64,000 bases of DNA from AC-32 sp963755635 (lineage in GTDB: Bacteria > Actinomycetota > Thermoleophilia > Gaiellales > Gaiellaceae). The notes beneath the pieces were generated by a model, which saw nothing but the letters and a program-made list of their open reading frames with translations, did not search any database and was not told the origin of the DNA. The DNA is taken from positions 186,001-250,000 of the forward strand of contig CAVWKS010000019.1 of the NCBI GenBank assembly GCA_963755635.1, in the 5' to 3' direction. A program made the position numbers and the translations under genes. Numbering within the stretch: position 1 is the first letter of the stretch; every line of letters starts with the position of its first letter. Of this stretch, positions 34,525 through 44,100 are shown piece by piece.

Positions 34525-35381
34525 ACGTCACCGTCTTCGGCGCAACGGGCGTCGTCGGGCGGGCGCTCGTGCCCCTGCTGGCAGAGCACGAGCTGAGCTC
34601 GGTCTCGCGCACCGCGCGTGACGAGCCCGGCGCCCGCTGGCTGGTCGCCGACGCGGCGAGCGGAGACGGCGTTGCCGCGGCCCTGGAAGACGCCGACGTC
34701 GTCTACTACCTCGTCCACTCGCTCGGCGCCCAGGACTTCGAGGAGCAGGATCGCGCGGCAGCGGAGACGGTCGCGCGCGAGGCGGTGAAGGCAGGAGTGC
34801 AGCAGATCGTCTACCTCGGCGGGCTAGGCGCCGACGACCCCAACGCGTCGCCGCACCTGCGCAGCCGCCGCGAGACCGGAGAGCGGCTCGGCTCGGCGGG
34901 TGTGCCGGTGACGACCTTGCGCGCGGCCATGATCGTCGGCAAGGGGAGCGCGGCCTTCGAGACGATCCTCGGCCTGGTCAAGCGGCTGCCGGTCATGGTG
35001 ACGCCAAGCTGGGTGTCGACGCCGACGCAGCCGATCGCGCTCGACGATGTCGCCCGCTACCTGGCAGGCGTCTGCGGCAACGAGGCCACGTACGGCGAGG
35101 GCTACGACGCGGGCGGCCCGGAAGTGATGACCTACCGGCAGATGATCGAGCGGATCGCTGCCCTGCTCGGCCGAAAGCCGGCAATCGTCGAGGTTCCGGT
35201 GCTGACGCCGTACCTCTCCTCGCTCTGGCTCAACCTCGTCACGCCCGTGAGCGCGTCGGTCGCGCGGCCGCTCGTCGAAGGACTGCGCAATCCGACGATC
35301 GCGCGAGAGGAACGGATCCGGAACCTGCTGCCGCTCGAGCTCACGCCGTTCGACGACGCGGCGCGGCAGGCCCTCGCGTAA
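34521..35381 (+). CDS. NAD(P)H-binding protein, atypical short-chain dehydrogenase (NmrA-like)
   Basis: A 286-residue Rossmann-fold protein. The dinucleotide-binding motif is FGATGVVGRALVPLL at the N-terminus (GxxGxxG type); LVHSLGAQDF and VYLGGLGAD match the long NAD(P)-binding/complex I NDUFA9-like group, and PIALDDVARYLAG is typical near residue 175. The usual catalytic YxxxK is not evident, so it may act as a regulator or epimerase-like enzyme. It is coupled to the upstream unknown gene. Confidence 0.82.
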   Translation: MNVTVFGATGVVGRALVPLLAEHELSSVSRTARDEPGARWLVADAASGDGVAAALEDADVVYYLVHSLGAQDFEEQDRAAAETVAREAVKAGVQQIVYLGGLGADDPNASPHLRSRRETGERLGSAGVPVTTLRAAMIVGKGSAAFETILGLVKRLPVMVTPSWVSTPTQPIALDDVARYLAGVCGNEATYGEGYDAGGPEVMTYRQMIERIAALLGRKPAIVEVPVLTPYLSSLWLNLVTPVSASVARPLVEGLRNPTIAREERIRNLLPLELTPFDDAARQALA

Positions 35382-35402
35382 GCAGCGCCGGGTCTGGAAG
35401 CT

Positions 35403-36026
35403 TCATTCGGATGCTCTGAAGGCGAGCAACTCGGGCCCGTGCTCGCGCAGCCAGTCCCGTTGCTCGCGCCAGTGCGGACGGCGCCCCTCGACGAGTCTCC
35501 AGAAGCGCTGCGAGTGGTCGAGGAAGCGCAAGTGGCAGAGCTCGTGCACGACCACGTAGTCGAGCACCGAGAGAGGCGCCAGCACGAGCCGCCAGTTGAA
35601 GGAGAGCGTGCCGCCGGGAGAGCAGGAGCCCCAGAGCGTGCGCTGGTCGCCGATTCGGAGGCGCCGGTAGGCGACCCCGAGCTCCACGGCCTCCTCCTCG
35701 GCCAGCGCCGAGACGAGCTCCCGGACGCCGATGCGCGCCTCCGACTCGCTGACCGCGAGCCGCTCCAGTCCCAGCCGCGGCACCTGGCGTCGGCGCTGCT
35801 CTTCGATCCAGGGCCGCTTCTCGCGGAGCACCTGCTCCACCTCAACGTGGCTCATCGACCGTGGGGCGGTCAGCCGCGCAGGCGCGCCCCACGGCACTTC
35901 CAGCCGCCACCGCCGCGCCCGGGGCGAGCGCCGGACCTCGACCTCATCCACGCGCAAGACCGTAGCGGTCGGCTCGGCAGGGCTCTGGGAGCCGGCCAGC
36001 GCTGCACTGATCGAGCTCACTCGCAA
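35403..36026 (-). CDS. YgjP-like (DUF45/WLM) zinc metallopeptidase
   Basis: About 207 residues. The conserved core RTLWGSCSPGGTLSFNWRLV and VVHELCHLRFLDHSQRFW holds the HExxH zinc site (H-E-L-C-H) and the downstream His of this family. Members are annotated as putative metal-dependent hydrolases. The start is uncertain: TTG 36026 gives the longest form, and GTG 35951 (VDEVEVRRSPRARRW) is closer to where homology should begin. It is convergent with the NAD(P)-binding gene. Confidence 0.82.
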   Translation of the reverse strand: MRVSSISAALAGSQSPAEPTATVLRVDEVEVRRSPRARRWRLEVPWGAPARLTAPRSMSHVEVEQVLREKRPWIEEQRRRQVPRLGLERLAVSESEARIGVRELVSALAEEEAVELGVAYRRLRIGDQRTLWGSCSPGGTLSFNWRLVLAPLSVLDYVVVHELCHLRFLDHSQRFWRLVEGRRPHWREQRDWLREHGPELLAFRASE

Positions 36027-36143
36027 TGTCGGCCCGCTGCGAGGCGTCGAACCGGTCCCGGATCGCAGCCGCCGGCGGCTGGGCCGGACTCGACCAGCGC
36101 TCCGTCGGTGACGAGACGCTCGCCGCGATCCGATTGAATGACT

Positions 36144-37295
36144 TCAGGCGAGGGCGGCCGCTTCGCGAGTCTCAACCGCGATCATGCGCGTCACTGCGCG
36201 GATGTCCGCCGTCGCGGCGAAGACGGCGAGCTGTCGCTCGGCTCCTGTCCCTGCACGGACGATCCGCTCGATGCCAAGGAGCGCGGCCTCGCTTTCGAGT
36301 TCGCCGGCTCCTTCACCGAGCGCGTCGAGCGTACGCAGGATCTGGCTGCGGATTGGGGTCGGCGACTGCGTCGGCGCCGACGACGGCCGCCTCCAGGCCA
36401 TAGCGGATTGCCTGCCAATTGTTCTCGCGCAGGAGTGCGCCCTCGAGTGCGCTCGACGGCGGAAGTGGGCGCTTCTGCAGCCCGCTTCACCAACGCTTGC
36501 ACGTAGGCGGCGAGGGCGATCGCGTCCTCGACACGCTCGACGGCGTCCATCGCGCGCACCTCGACGGTGCCAAACCGGGGATGAGGCCGCACATCCCACC
36601 AGATGCGGGTGTAGTCCTCGAGCACGCCCGCGCGCTCGAGCGCTTCCACGTAAGTGACGAACTCGCCCCAGTCCTCGAAGGCAGGCGGCGGGCCCGAGCG
36701 CGGAAGGGTATCGAAGACGCTGTGCCGCGTTGAGCGCAGCCCGCTCGGCAGACCGCGCCAGAAGGGCGAGCTTGCCGAGAGCGCAATCAGCTCCGGGAAT
36801 GTGCAAGCGGAGCGCGCGGACAACTTGGATCGCCGTCTCCGGGTCCGCCACGCCGACGTGGATGTGCAGTCCGAAGACCAGCTCGCGGCGGGCCGGGTAC
36901 TGCACCTGCTCGACGATCCCGCGATAGCGCGTCCGGTCGGTGAGGACCTGGTCTTCGTAGCGTCCGAAAGGATGAGTGCCTGCCGAGGCGAGCACGAGCC
37001 CCTGCTCGCCGACGAGCGCCTCCAGGTGGCCACGCAGCCGCCGCAGCTCGATCGCCGCCTCGTCAACCGTGGCACAGATCGGGGTCTGCCCCTCGATCTC
37101 GGATTGGAAGATCTCGCAGGTCGTGCGCGCCGTGAACTCGCCATCGGAGTCAGCCTCGAGGACGGTGTCTGCCCGCTGGACGAGGGCGAACGTCTCTGGA
37201 TCGAGCAGCATGTACTCCTCCTCGATGCCGAGCGTGTAGGGCTCCGACGAACCGAAGCGGTGTTCTGCGACGCTCGAGCGGCCGGCTGCTGCCAC
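36144..37295 (-). pseudogene. Carboxylate-amine ligase YbdK/GCS2 family, three frameshifts as sequenced
   Basis: Homology to the YbdK-type glutamate-cysteine ligase-like family spans the gene but crosses three frames. The N-terminal frame has YTLGIEEEYMLLDPET and GLHIHVGVADPE. The second frame has SSPFWRGLPSGLRSTRHSVF and IWWDVRPHPRFGTVEVRAMD. A short third frame has GALLRENNWQAIRYGLEAAV, and the first frame then resumes to the stop. Shifts lie near 36794-36797 (one extra base in a GGG run), 36471-36480 and 36355-36365. Family members make gamma-glutamyl amide bonds with ATP. The GTG at 37295 has AAAGGAG upstream. Either the gene is decaying or the assembly carries indels here. Confidence 0.8.
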
Positions 37296-37947
37296 GGCTT
37301 CTCCTTTCCTTCTCCTTCACCAGAGGGTCGCGTTGCCGGTGCCGTGCGGCATCGGGGAGGCTACGGTCGGAGCGTTCGGCTTTCTGCTGAGCCGGCGACG
37401 GTGGAGGCGCCATGCCGGCGGGACACTCCGCCCAGGAGATCCAAGGGGATCATTCAAGGGGGGGAGCCGGGGACGGGGCGCTGCGCTACGCGAGCCAGTC
37501 TCGTTTAGGTCAGATGCGGATCCTCTTACGGGGTCTCCGCCTACCCCAAAGGAGAGACCGGAGACTCGCCCCAGTCACTCGCCGCCGAAGCCGCCCACGC
37601 TGAAGTTGACGCCTGCCCGCCGCGCTTCTTGCGCCGAGCTTCGGTGTCAAGTGAGACAGTCAACCGTAGAAGAGTGATGGATCAACCGGCCACCCCGCCC
37701 GATACTTGGCATGCAATCGAGACGCGCCCCGATGCGGCGGGGGCGACCTCGAAAGACACGAAGGGCCTCAATGCGGCGAGGCTCGACGATCTACCTGCGG
37801 CTCTCTCTCAAGGGAGACTCGAAGCGGGGCCTGGCGGCGGCCCCGCTTCTTGTTGCCTGGAGATATCCCTTCATGGAGAGGTGGGGCGCGCTGAGCCATT
37901 TCGAATCCAGGCAGGGAGACCGCAGGCCAGGTCGAACCACGCGGCTC
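37296..37947 (+). other. 652-bp stretch without a convincing gene
   Basis: Only overlapping low-quality frames are present. It holds the upstream region of the YbdK-like gene, a 7-bp hairpin (GTCTCCG at 37533-37539, CGGAGAC at 37559-37565) and a strong terminator-like hairpin at 37821-37849. The frame of the downstream coiled-coil gene is open back to 37711 but lacks coding character there. No tRNA, tmRNA or SRP signature was found. Confidence 0.5.
37821..37849 (+). terminator. Rho-independent-type terminator without an obvious upstream gene
   Basis: GAAGCGGGGCC (37821-37831) pairs perfectly with GGCCCCGCTTC (37839-37849) around a 7-nt loop and is followed by TTGTTG. It lies 99 bases before the coiled-coil gene start. 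What transcript it ends is not clear. Confidence 0.6.
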
Positions 37948-38424
37948 ATGGGCGAACGAAACCTCGCCAAGGAGCTCGCGCATCTCGCCACCCAGGCCGA
38001 CTCGCTCGAGAAGACGCTCGTCCGCGCCTGGGCGGAGCGGGAGCGCGAGGCCGAACATCGCAAACGGGCCGAGGCGGAGGCCGAGGAGCTCAGGCAGCAG
38101 CTCCGGCGCGCACGGGAGCGGGCGAAGGCAGCCGAGCACGAGGTAGCGAGCGCGACCGCCAGGCTCGAGGCCGTCGAGCACGCCGCAGGCGCGCGTGAGA
38201 GCGAGCTTCGAGAGCAGGTCGACCAGCTCGAGCAGAGCAAGCGGGTCCTGCGTCACGAGGTGGAGCAGACCGAGCGGGAGCGGCGCGCGCTCGAGCTGAA
38301 CTACCGCGAGGTCCTGGCCAACCTCCGCCACGCCGCGCAAGAGGCCCGGACGGCGACGCCCGGGCGCCCAGCCGCTGAGGAAGTCCCGCTGGTGCCGCTC
38401 GACGAGCCGGATAACGGTTGGTGA
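37948..38424 (+). CDS. Coiled-coil protein of unknown function
   Basis: A 158-residue protein that is almost entirely one long charged coiled coil (LAKELAHLATQADSLEKTLV to ALELNYREVLANLRHAAQEA), with a short acidic tail ending DEPDNGW. No membrane segment or signal is present. ATG 37948 (MGERNLAKEL) was chosen because coding character begins there; in-frame starts at 37711 and 37873 are possible. It is the last gene before the tRNA-derived repeat that marks the island. Confidence 0.6.
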   Translation: MGERNLAKELAHLATQADSLEKTLVRAWAEREREAEHRKRAEAEAEELRQQLRRARERAKAAEHEVASATARLEAVEHAAGARESELREQVDQLEQSKRVLRHEVEQTERERRALELNYREVLANLRHAAQEARTATPGRPAAEEVPLVPLDEPDNGW

Positions 38425-38476
38425 AGCGCTAGCACCAGCAGCAGACCTTCAGGCCAAGTAGTCCGGCATCAACTCG

Positions 38477-38500
38477 TGGGAGCTAGCCGGACTCGAACCG
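38477..38500 (-). repeat. Duplicated 3' end of tRNA-Ala, candidate attachment site (left)
   Basis: Positions 38479-38500 match 51387-51408, the T-arm and acceptor 3' strand of the tRNA-Ala(CGC) gene, at 21 of 22 bases and in the same orientation. The rest of a tRNA is absent here. A 3' tRNA end repeated downstream of an intact tRNA is what site-specific integration leaves behind. Confidence 0.75.
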
Positions 38501-38507
38501 AGTCCAA

Positions 38508-39399
38508 CTACGGCTCGGCAACGAGCCGCGTAAGCCGACGCTGTTTTGCCGCGCGCTCGAACGCACCCAGCGGTAGGCCCTTCAGGTAGTGGTCGAAGAA
38601 CGCGCTCGTCGCGGCTTCGACGATCCTAAGCTGTGGTTCCTGGACGGTGTACGGCCGTTCGTGACCCGCGCGGAGCAACCACACTAGGAACTTTGGACGC
38701 CGCGCAATCCGGAAATACGAGGCGCGTCGTTCCCGGCGAGTTGATCGTGTCGGCTGTTCCCTGCATCGCGAGAAGCGCCGGACCTTGGCGCGGAAAGGCC
38801 CCCATACCCCGGAGCTCAGCTCCGGACATCACGATCGCGGCGCGCAGCCGGCGGTCGCGAAGGTGGCGCCCGTACGCGACGGCGAGTGCAGCCACGCCAC
38901 CGTCGGAGTGGCCGGCAACCGCGATCTTCGTCGGGTCGATCCTGCCCGCGAGCACGCCTCCCAGGCGGCCGTTTAGCGTGAGCAGCCGCGAGATGACGAA
39001 GCTGATGTCGTTCGGCTCGTTGATGAGGTCGGACTCCTTTGGGCCGCCGGGCGCGTTCGCCTTCTCGAGCGGAAACCATGGCGCGGCGACAACGTAGCCC
39101 GCGCGCGCCCACGCGCTAAGCAGCACACCGTACGTGACGGGGGTGAGCGCGAATCCGTGCGCGAACACGATCAGCGGATAGGGGCCTCCCGTCGTCGGAT
39201 AGCGGACTGTCGTGTCAAGCGTCCGCGGCACGCGCCTTCCGTCCGGCAGCCGGATCGTGCGCGAAGGGTCGACGAAACGGAAGAGCTTGACTCGGACGGT
39301 CGCGCTGCCGGAAGACTCGTGTGAGACGGCCGGCCACGCTACGCCCAATCCAGCTGCGCAGACGACAGCCGCGCACGCCCACCGCCGCGCCGTCGTCAC
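38508..39399 (-). pseudogene. Secreted alpha/beta hydrolase (PAF-acetylhydrolase/dienelactone hydrolase-like), one frameshift
   Basis: An exported esterase-like protein of about 296 residues. A signal peptide (RRWACAAVVCAAGLGVAWPA) precedes an alpha/beta hydrolase domain with the oxyanion region VFAHGFALTP and nucleophile elbow AVAGHSDGGVAALA. After PDCAASK the frame changes; removing one base from the TTT at 38692-38694 lets it continue as FLVWLLRAGHERPYTVQEP and FFDHYLKGLPLGAFERAAKQ to the stop at 38508. The GTG at 39399 starts eight bases after the stop of the upstream gene. The stop is only 7 bases from the att-like repeat. Confidence 0.75.
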
Positions 39400-39406
39400 G
39401 CCACCG

Positions 39407-40688
39407 TCACTTCAACGGCACACTGATCTGGCCGGGCAGGCGCCGGTAGACGGCGAAGAAGTCGCGGTCGTCGGGGACGAGGTAGCGCGTCGAGGGCTGC
39501 ATCACATTCGGGACGACCTTGGTCGGGCTCAGGCGCCCTGGATGCTTGTACGTGATCAGCGTTGGCCATTCCGGATTGATATCGAACTGCATCGCGCGGA
39601 CGGCTCCGGCTCGCTGAAGGATCTTCGCCAATGTTATGACGGTCTGGTAGTTGGCTGCCGCGTAGATCAGGTTGCCGCGACGGTCGATGCCTACGCCGGT
39701 TCGCCACACGCGCACGGCGTTGCCAAGCGTCGCGCCCCATTGCGAGCTGTCGTTCAAAGCGGGGCTGAGGCGGCCTTTCTCGATGATCAGCGGCAGGCTT
39801 TGCCGGGCGAACGCTATTCCGGGCCCAGCACCCGGTCACGCCGTGCCACGTCCTGATGTCGACGCGACCGTCGCGATAGCCGATCAGCGTCGCCAGGCCG
39901 TTCTTGAGCGGCTCGTAGGTTCGGCCGTTGATCGAGGAGCCGTTGTGGCCGTCGATGTACGTGAAGCCCGCGTTGAAGGTTGCAAGCAGGCGCCAGCGCT
40001 CGCCGTATGGGACGGACATGGGCCCGCGCACCGGCGCGTTGGGTGGTTCGTAACGGCCGGGATACAACGCGAGCGCTGTCCGTCTGTGGTCAAACCACGC
40101 GACGTAGGCAAGGATGCGCGGATAGTCGGTCTCGGTGCGAAAAGTCGTGACGAGCACTGGCGGTCGTCCACCGATCAGCGGGCCCGTTGGGTTCCAGACT
40201 CCTTCGCCCCGCAGCGGATGAGCGAAGACCGGTTTGATCCGCGGCGGCCAGGCAGCCGCTCGGGCGGTACGCGCACGAGATCCCACTGCAGGCAGCGCCT
40301 TCAGTTGGGGTCCGCCTTTCTTTGGAGCGTTCCAGCTGTAGTAGATCTGCTCAGATTCGTCGACAAGCCAGTTGCCGTGATGGGCCCTAAGCCATTCGAC
40401 GCTCCGGATGCCGAGCGGAAGACTCGACGGCTGCAGCATCGTCGTGGTGTACGAGTACAGGACGGGCGAGAGCAGGCCGACTACGGCCAGCAGCACGATC
40501 CGGCGACGGAGCCGGCGACGACGACGGCCTTCCGCCTCGCGTCGCGCTTGCCGCCTCGCCGCGATTCGGGCGACGTTTGCCACGATCTCCGACGACCCAT
40601 CCGGCTGCGGGGGCGCAACCGAAGACGACCCCTCGCCAACCTGCCGCCGACGGCGGTCGAGCTCGACCACGAACCGGACTGTAGGCAT
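39407..40688 (-). pseudogene. Phosphodiester glycosidase (NAGPA)-like membrane-anchored protein, one frameshift
   Basis: About 426 residues. A basic N-terminus is followed by one membrane anchor (RRIVLLAVVGLLSPVLYSYT), then an exported domain with NAGPA-like features: ATFNAGFTYIDGHNGSSING, GRTYEPLKNGLATLIGYRDG, then GVGIDRRGNLIYAA and AGAVRAMQFDINPEW. These are typical of the phosphodiester glycosidase family linked to exopolysaccharides. The frame changes near 39821-39826 in a GGGCCC run; one base removed restores it. ATG 40688 (MPTVRFVVEL) is the natural start, though the frame is open upstream into the nucleotidyltransferase gene. Confidence 0.72.
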
Positions 40689-40764
40689 TGATAATGAGAG
40701 GATTCTGAGAGCCGAGGTTTGCAGCACGTTCCGTTCACCTCGCCCCGCCGCCGCCGTTCCGGTC

Positions 40765-40808
40765 GGACTTCTAATCTCAGGGTCGGAGGTTCGACCCCGC
40801 CTGGCCCC
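40765..40808 (+). repeat. 3' half of a tRNA (anticodon loop to acceptor end), candidate recombination scar
   Basis: The sequence contains GGACTTCTAATCTCAGGGTC, which fits an anticodon loop CTTCTAA (anticodon TCT, Arg) with its 3' stem. GGAGGTTCGACCCCGCC, a T-arm with the invariant TTCGA, follows, then TGGCCCC as acceptor 3' strand and TTTT. The 5' half is missing and stems are imperfect. It ends exactly where the nucleotidyltransferase homology ends, so insertion here probably removed that gene's stop codon. Confidence 0.55.
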
Positions 40809-41135
40809 TTTTCTGCTGTAGATCACCACACCCCCTTCGAGCACCGAGGCGAGGAATGGTGAGGCCGCCTCTTCCGCCGCCTCCACCTCCTCGGGCGTGC
40901 AGAGGACAACATCGATTGGCGGGAAGCTCGGCGCGACCAGCTGGCGCGCGCGGCGCAGGGGGATCGTGCGGTCGCCGTCGAGCTCCGCGATGACAAGCAG
41001 ATCGACGTCGCTTCCCGGCTCGGCCGCGCCTTTGGCGTGGGAGCCGAAGAGCACGATCTGGGTCGGCGCGAACGCGCGCACGAGCCGCTCGATCGGCCGG
41101 CGCAGAGACGTCGGGGCCTCCTTTTGCCGCTGCAT
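40809..41135 (-). CDS. MNT-type nucleotidyltransferase domain protein
   Basis: About 109 residues of a minimal nucleotidyltransferase. The catalytic pattern IVLFGSHAKGAAEPGSDVDL contains G-S and the D-x-D metal site. Such proteins often act as antitoxins that modify a HEPN partner, or as stand-alone AMP-transferases; no HEPN gene is seen here. The ATG at 41135 lies one base beyond the TcA stop, so it is the second gene of a TcA operon. Natural homology ends at VVIYSRKG; the frame then runs without a stop through the tRNA fragment into the next gene, a 579-codon open frame. Whether a fused protein is made is unknown. Confidence 0.75.
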
Positions 41136-41136
41136 G

Positions 41137-44100
41137 TCAGCTCACCTCGAAGCTGGCGAGCAGCAGGACGTCGCCGATGTCATCCGGCGTGATCGAGCGG
41201 AAATCGCCGGCGGCCGCCGTGCGGAGCTTGAACGTCCAGGTTCCGGGTGGGACATTGGTGACCGCGACATTGCCGCCGGCCACGTTGGGCTCGGTCACCC
41301 CCGCGACCGGCGTGAGCGTCACGGCGGCGGTCGGGAGTGGCGCCTGCGGCTTGAGCACGAAGTTCCCGGGCTCCCAGGACGTCGCGAAGACGGTCAGGCC
41401 CGTGACGGTGATCGTCTTGCCGCGCGCCCAGCGCGGGAAGAGCGAGGGGGCGATGTTCAGCATGAGCTCCTGGTCGCCGGCGGCGGGCTCGGCCAGGAAG
41501 GTCTCCCACGGTGAGAGCGGCCGCGAGCCGTTCCCGCCAGCGGGCGCCGGAAAGTCGTTCGCGGCGCTGAGCAGCAACGCACCCGAGGTCGGCGCGTTGT
41601 CGGCGTTCTCGGCCTCGACCGCCTGTTTGAAGGCGTCGCCTCCGTCGAGTGCGGTGTAGTGCAGATGCAGTACGACGTCACCGACTGCGGAGACGTCAAT
41701 GTCATTCGTCGCCGCCGGCAGCTCGAAGTGCCAGGAGCTGATCGCACCCGCGCCTTCGAACGGCAAGTAGCGCGGGTCGGCGAGGTTCTCGTCGAGCGAG
41801 GTCAGGAACAGGCCCGGATCGTCTTGGCCGTTGCCGAGCACGATCCTCTGCGGCACCGCGGCCAGCTGATCGACGAACCTCGGATCGTTCGCGCCTTGGC
41901 GCGCGTAGCCTGAGGCAAGGTCCGGTGAGGTTCGGACGCTGTTCTGGGTCAGAGTGAGCGTGCCCTTGACGTTGTCGTGACCGCCAGGGCTTGGGTACTC
42001 GACCGTGACGCTCACCCGCTGAAGGCGCCGCTGGTAATGACCGGGGTAGTCGCCGTCGAAGAGCGACTCGGGGAGATCGAAGTTGCAGGCCCCACGCTCG
42101 AGCAGCGTGAGGAACGCGGTCGGGTTGAGCTCCGCGAGCGAGACATGACGGCTGAGCTCGAACCGGCGCGAGTTCTGGTCGAGGTAGGAAGCCTCCAGCC
42201 GCCGCAGGTCGTGGCTCAGCGCCTCGCCGGCGAGAAGCCCCTTCTTCAGGCTGTCCCAGTAGCCGAACTGGATGAACGAACTCGACGCGATGCCGAGCTC
42301 GTACCGGTAGCACCGCTCGACCTGCTTGCAGAGCTTGTACGCGAGCCGGTAGCTCTGGAAGTACGTGTCCGCCAGCCGGCCGAGCATCCAGTCGTAGAGA
42401 TCCTGGCTCGTGAACTTGGCGGTGAGGAAGTCGACCTCCTGCTGGAGCCGGTCCACCTCGGCCTGGTGGTTTGTCCGCTCCTGGACTGCGATCTGATAGC
42501 GCAGCTCGGCGGCGGCGATCTCCGCTTGCGTCTTCTGCTTCTCGATGTCCGCTTCCTTCGCCTTCTCGGCGTTGTCGTCGGCGCGCTCGATGAACTCGCC
42601 GACCATCTTGGCGAGGTCGCTGGCCTTGTCGATCACGTCTCCAAGCACCTCGCCGCCCTTTGCTGCGTTCTTGGCCGCGTTGCCGGCATTCTCTCCGCCT
42701 TCGTGCGCGTCGGCCGCGGGCGAGCCGCCGAATCCCGCGACGCCGAGCCCGAAGTTCGGAATCGCGTGCAGACCCCCCGCGACCAGGTACGCGAGCGCCA
42801 CTGCCGTCTTGATTTCGAGCAGCCCGTACTTCATCGCAAAGGCGACCTCTTCCGCCGTGTTCATGAAGGGGTGCGAGTCGCGTCGTCGTACTTGGCCTGC
42901 GCGAGGGCAAGCGACTCGTTGAGGGCGTCGATCTGCCTCTGCGCCTCGTCGACCTTCGCGTCGTAGATCTGGTCGGCGTCTGCCAGGAGCTGCTGCTGCT
43001 GGGTCGCGAGCAAGGTCGCGAGCTCCTCTGCGTCGCGCCGCTCGAGCGCCGCGAGCACCTTCGAGCCGTAGTCGCGGACCGCCGAACAGAACTCCTGTGC
43101 CTGCACGTAAAGCGGGACGAACCGGTAGCTCGGCAGCGGCGCCTGCGTGTCGCTCAGCACGCTCCCGAGGTCGATCTCCGGCAGCCTGCGCGCGCACCAG
43201 CAGGCCGGGATCGATGGGCGCGTCGAAGAGCGCGAGCTGGCGCGTCACGCCCTCGATGTTCTGGCAGTGCCTGAGCTTGAAGAGCCGGTCCGCGAGGTCG
43301 TCCCAGTAGCCGAGCAGCTTCTTGTTTGGCGGGATCGAGAAGTAGAACGTCTGGGACCGGCAGACCGCCGTCCCCACCACCGCCGCCGCCCCCCCCGCCC
43401 CCCTCGACGACGTTCTCGATCTCGACCAGCGCGTTCGCGAAGGCGTCGAGCTTCGGCTCGAGATCGTCGTACGACTCGTCCACGTGCTGCGGCGGTGTGA
43501 TCGCCACCGGCTGCGGGCCGAGGATCTCCGCGGCGATCACGTACAGGAGCGTCGCCTCGTTGAGCGCCTCGCGCGAGTCCGTGCTGAATAGGTTGTCGCC
43601 CCAGACGAGCAGGTTGTCGAGGAACAATATCACGGCCCGCTTCATGTACGCGACCGGCCGCTGGTCGGCGAGCAGGCGGGGATTGAACGGATCCCTACGC
43701 CAGCGCAGCACCTGGGCGACCGCGTTCGGGTCGCCCTGGTTGACGAGCAGCAGCAGGTCGTTGATGCGCTGAGACAGGAGTTGTGCCGCGCGTCAGACGC
43801 CCGAGCGGCGCCGTGATCCAGAGCCGCTGCGGCACCGGCTCCGGGCCTTGCCTCGTCGGGTTGAAGATGTAGTGGACCCGCGCGAGGGCATCCTCGAACT
43901 GCTGGTTCTGGCTCAGGCGCTCCGCGACGTAGAGCGGGACGTGGAAGAAGAGCTCCCAGTTGTAGACGGAGTAAGCCGCATCGCGGTCGAAGGCGACGAT
44001 CTCGTTGTCTTCGCCCCAAGACCGCGGCGTCACCGGGTGGTAGGTACCTGAAAAGCTGAAGACGTCGGCTCCGCTCGGGTCGATCGTGTCGGGGCTCAGC

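Noticed and set aside
38477..38560. A complete tRNA gene at the left island boundary
   Set aside because: Only the T-arm and acceptor 3' strand match a tRNA. The bases 5' of it on the minus strand are the end of the esterase gene, and no acceptor 5' strand or D-arm is present.
40735..40808. A complete tRNA-Arg gene
   Set aside because: No 5' acceptor strand or D-arm precedes the anticodon loop, and the stems contain mismatches; it is a 3' fragment.
43376..43411. A glycine-rich linker in TcA as a real domain boundary
   Set aside because: It coincides with a frameshift in a G-rich run, so the apparent glycine stretch length cannot be trusted.
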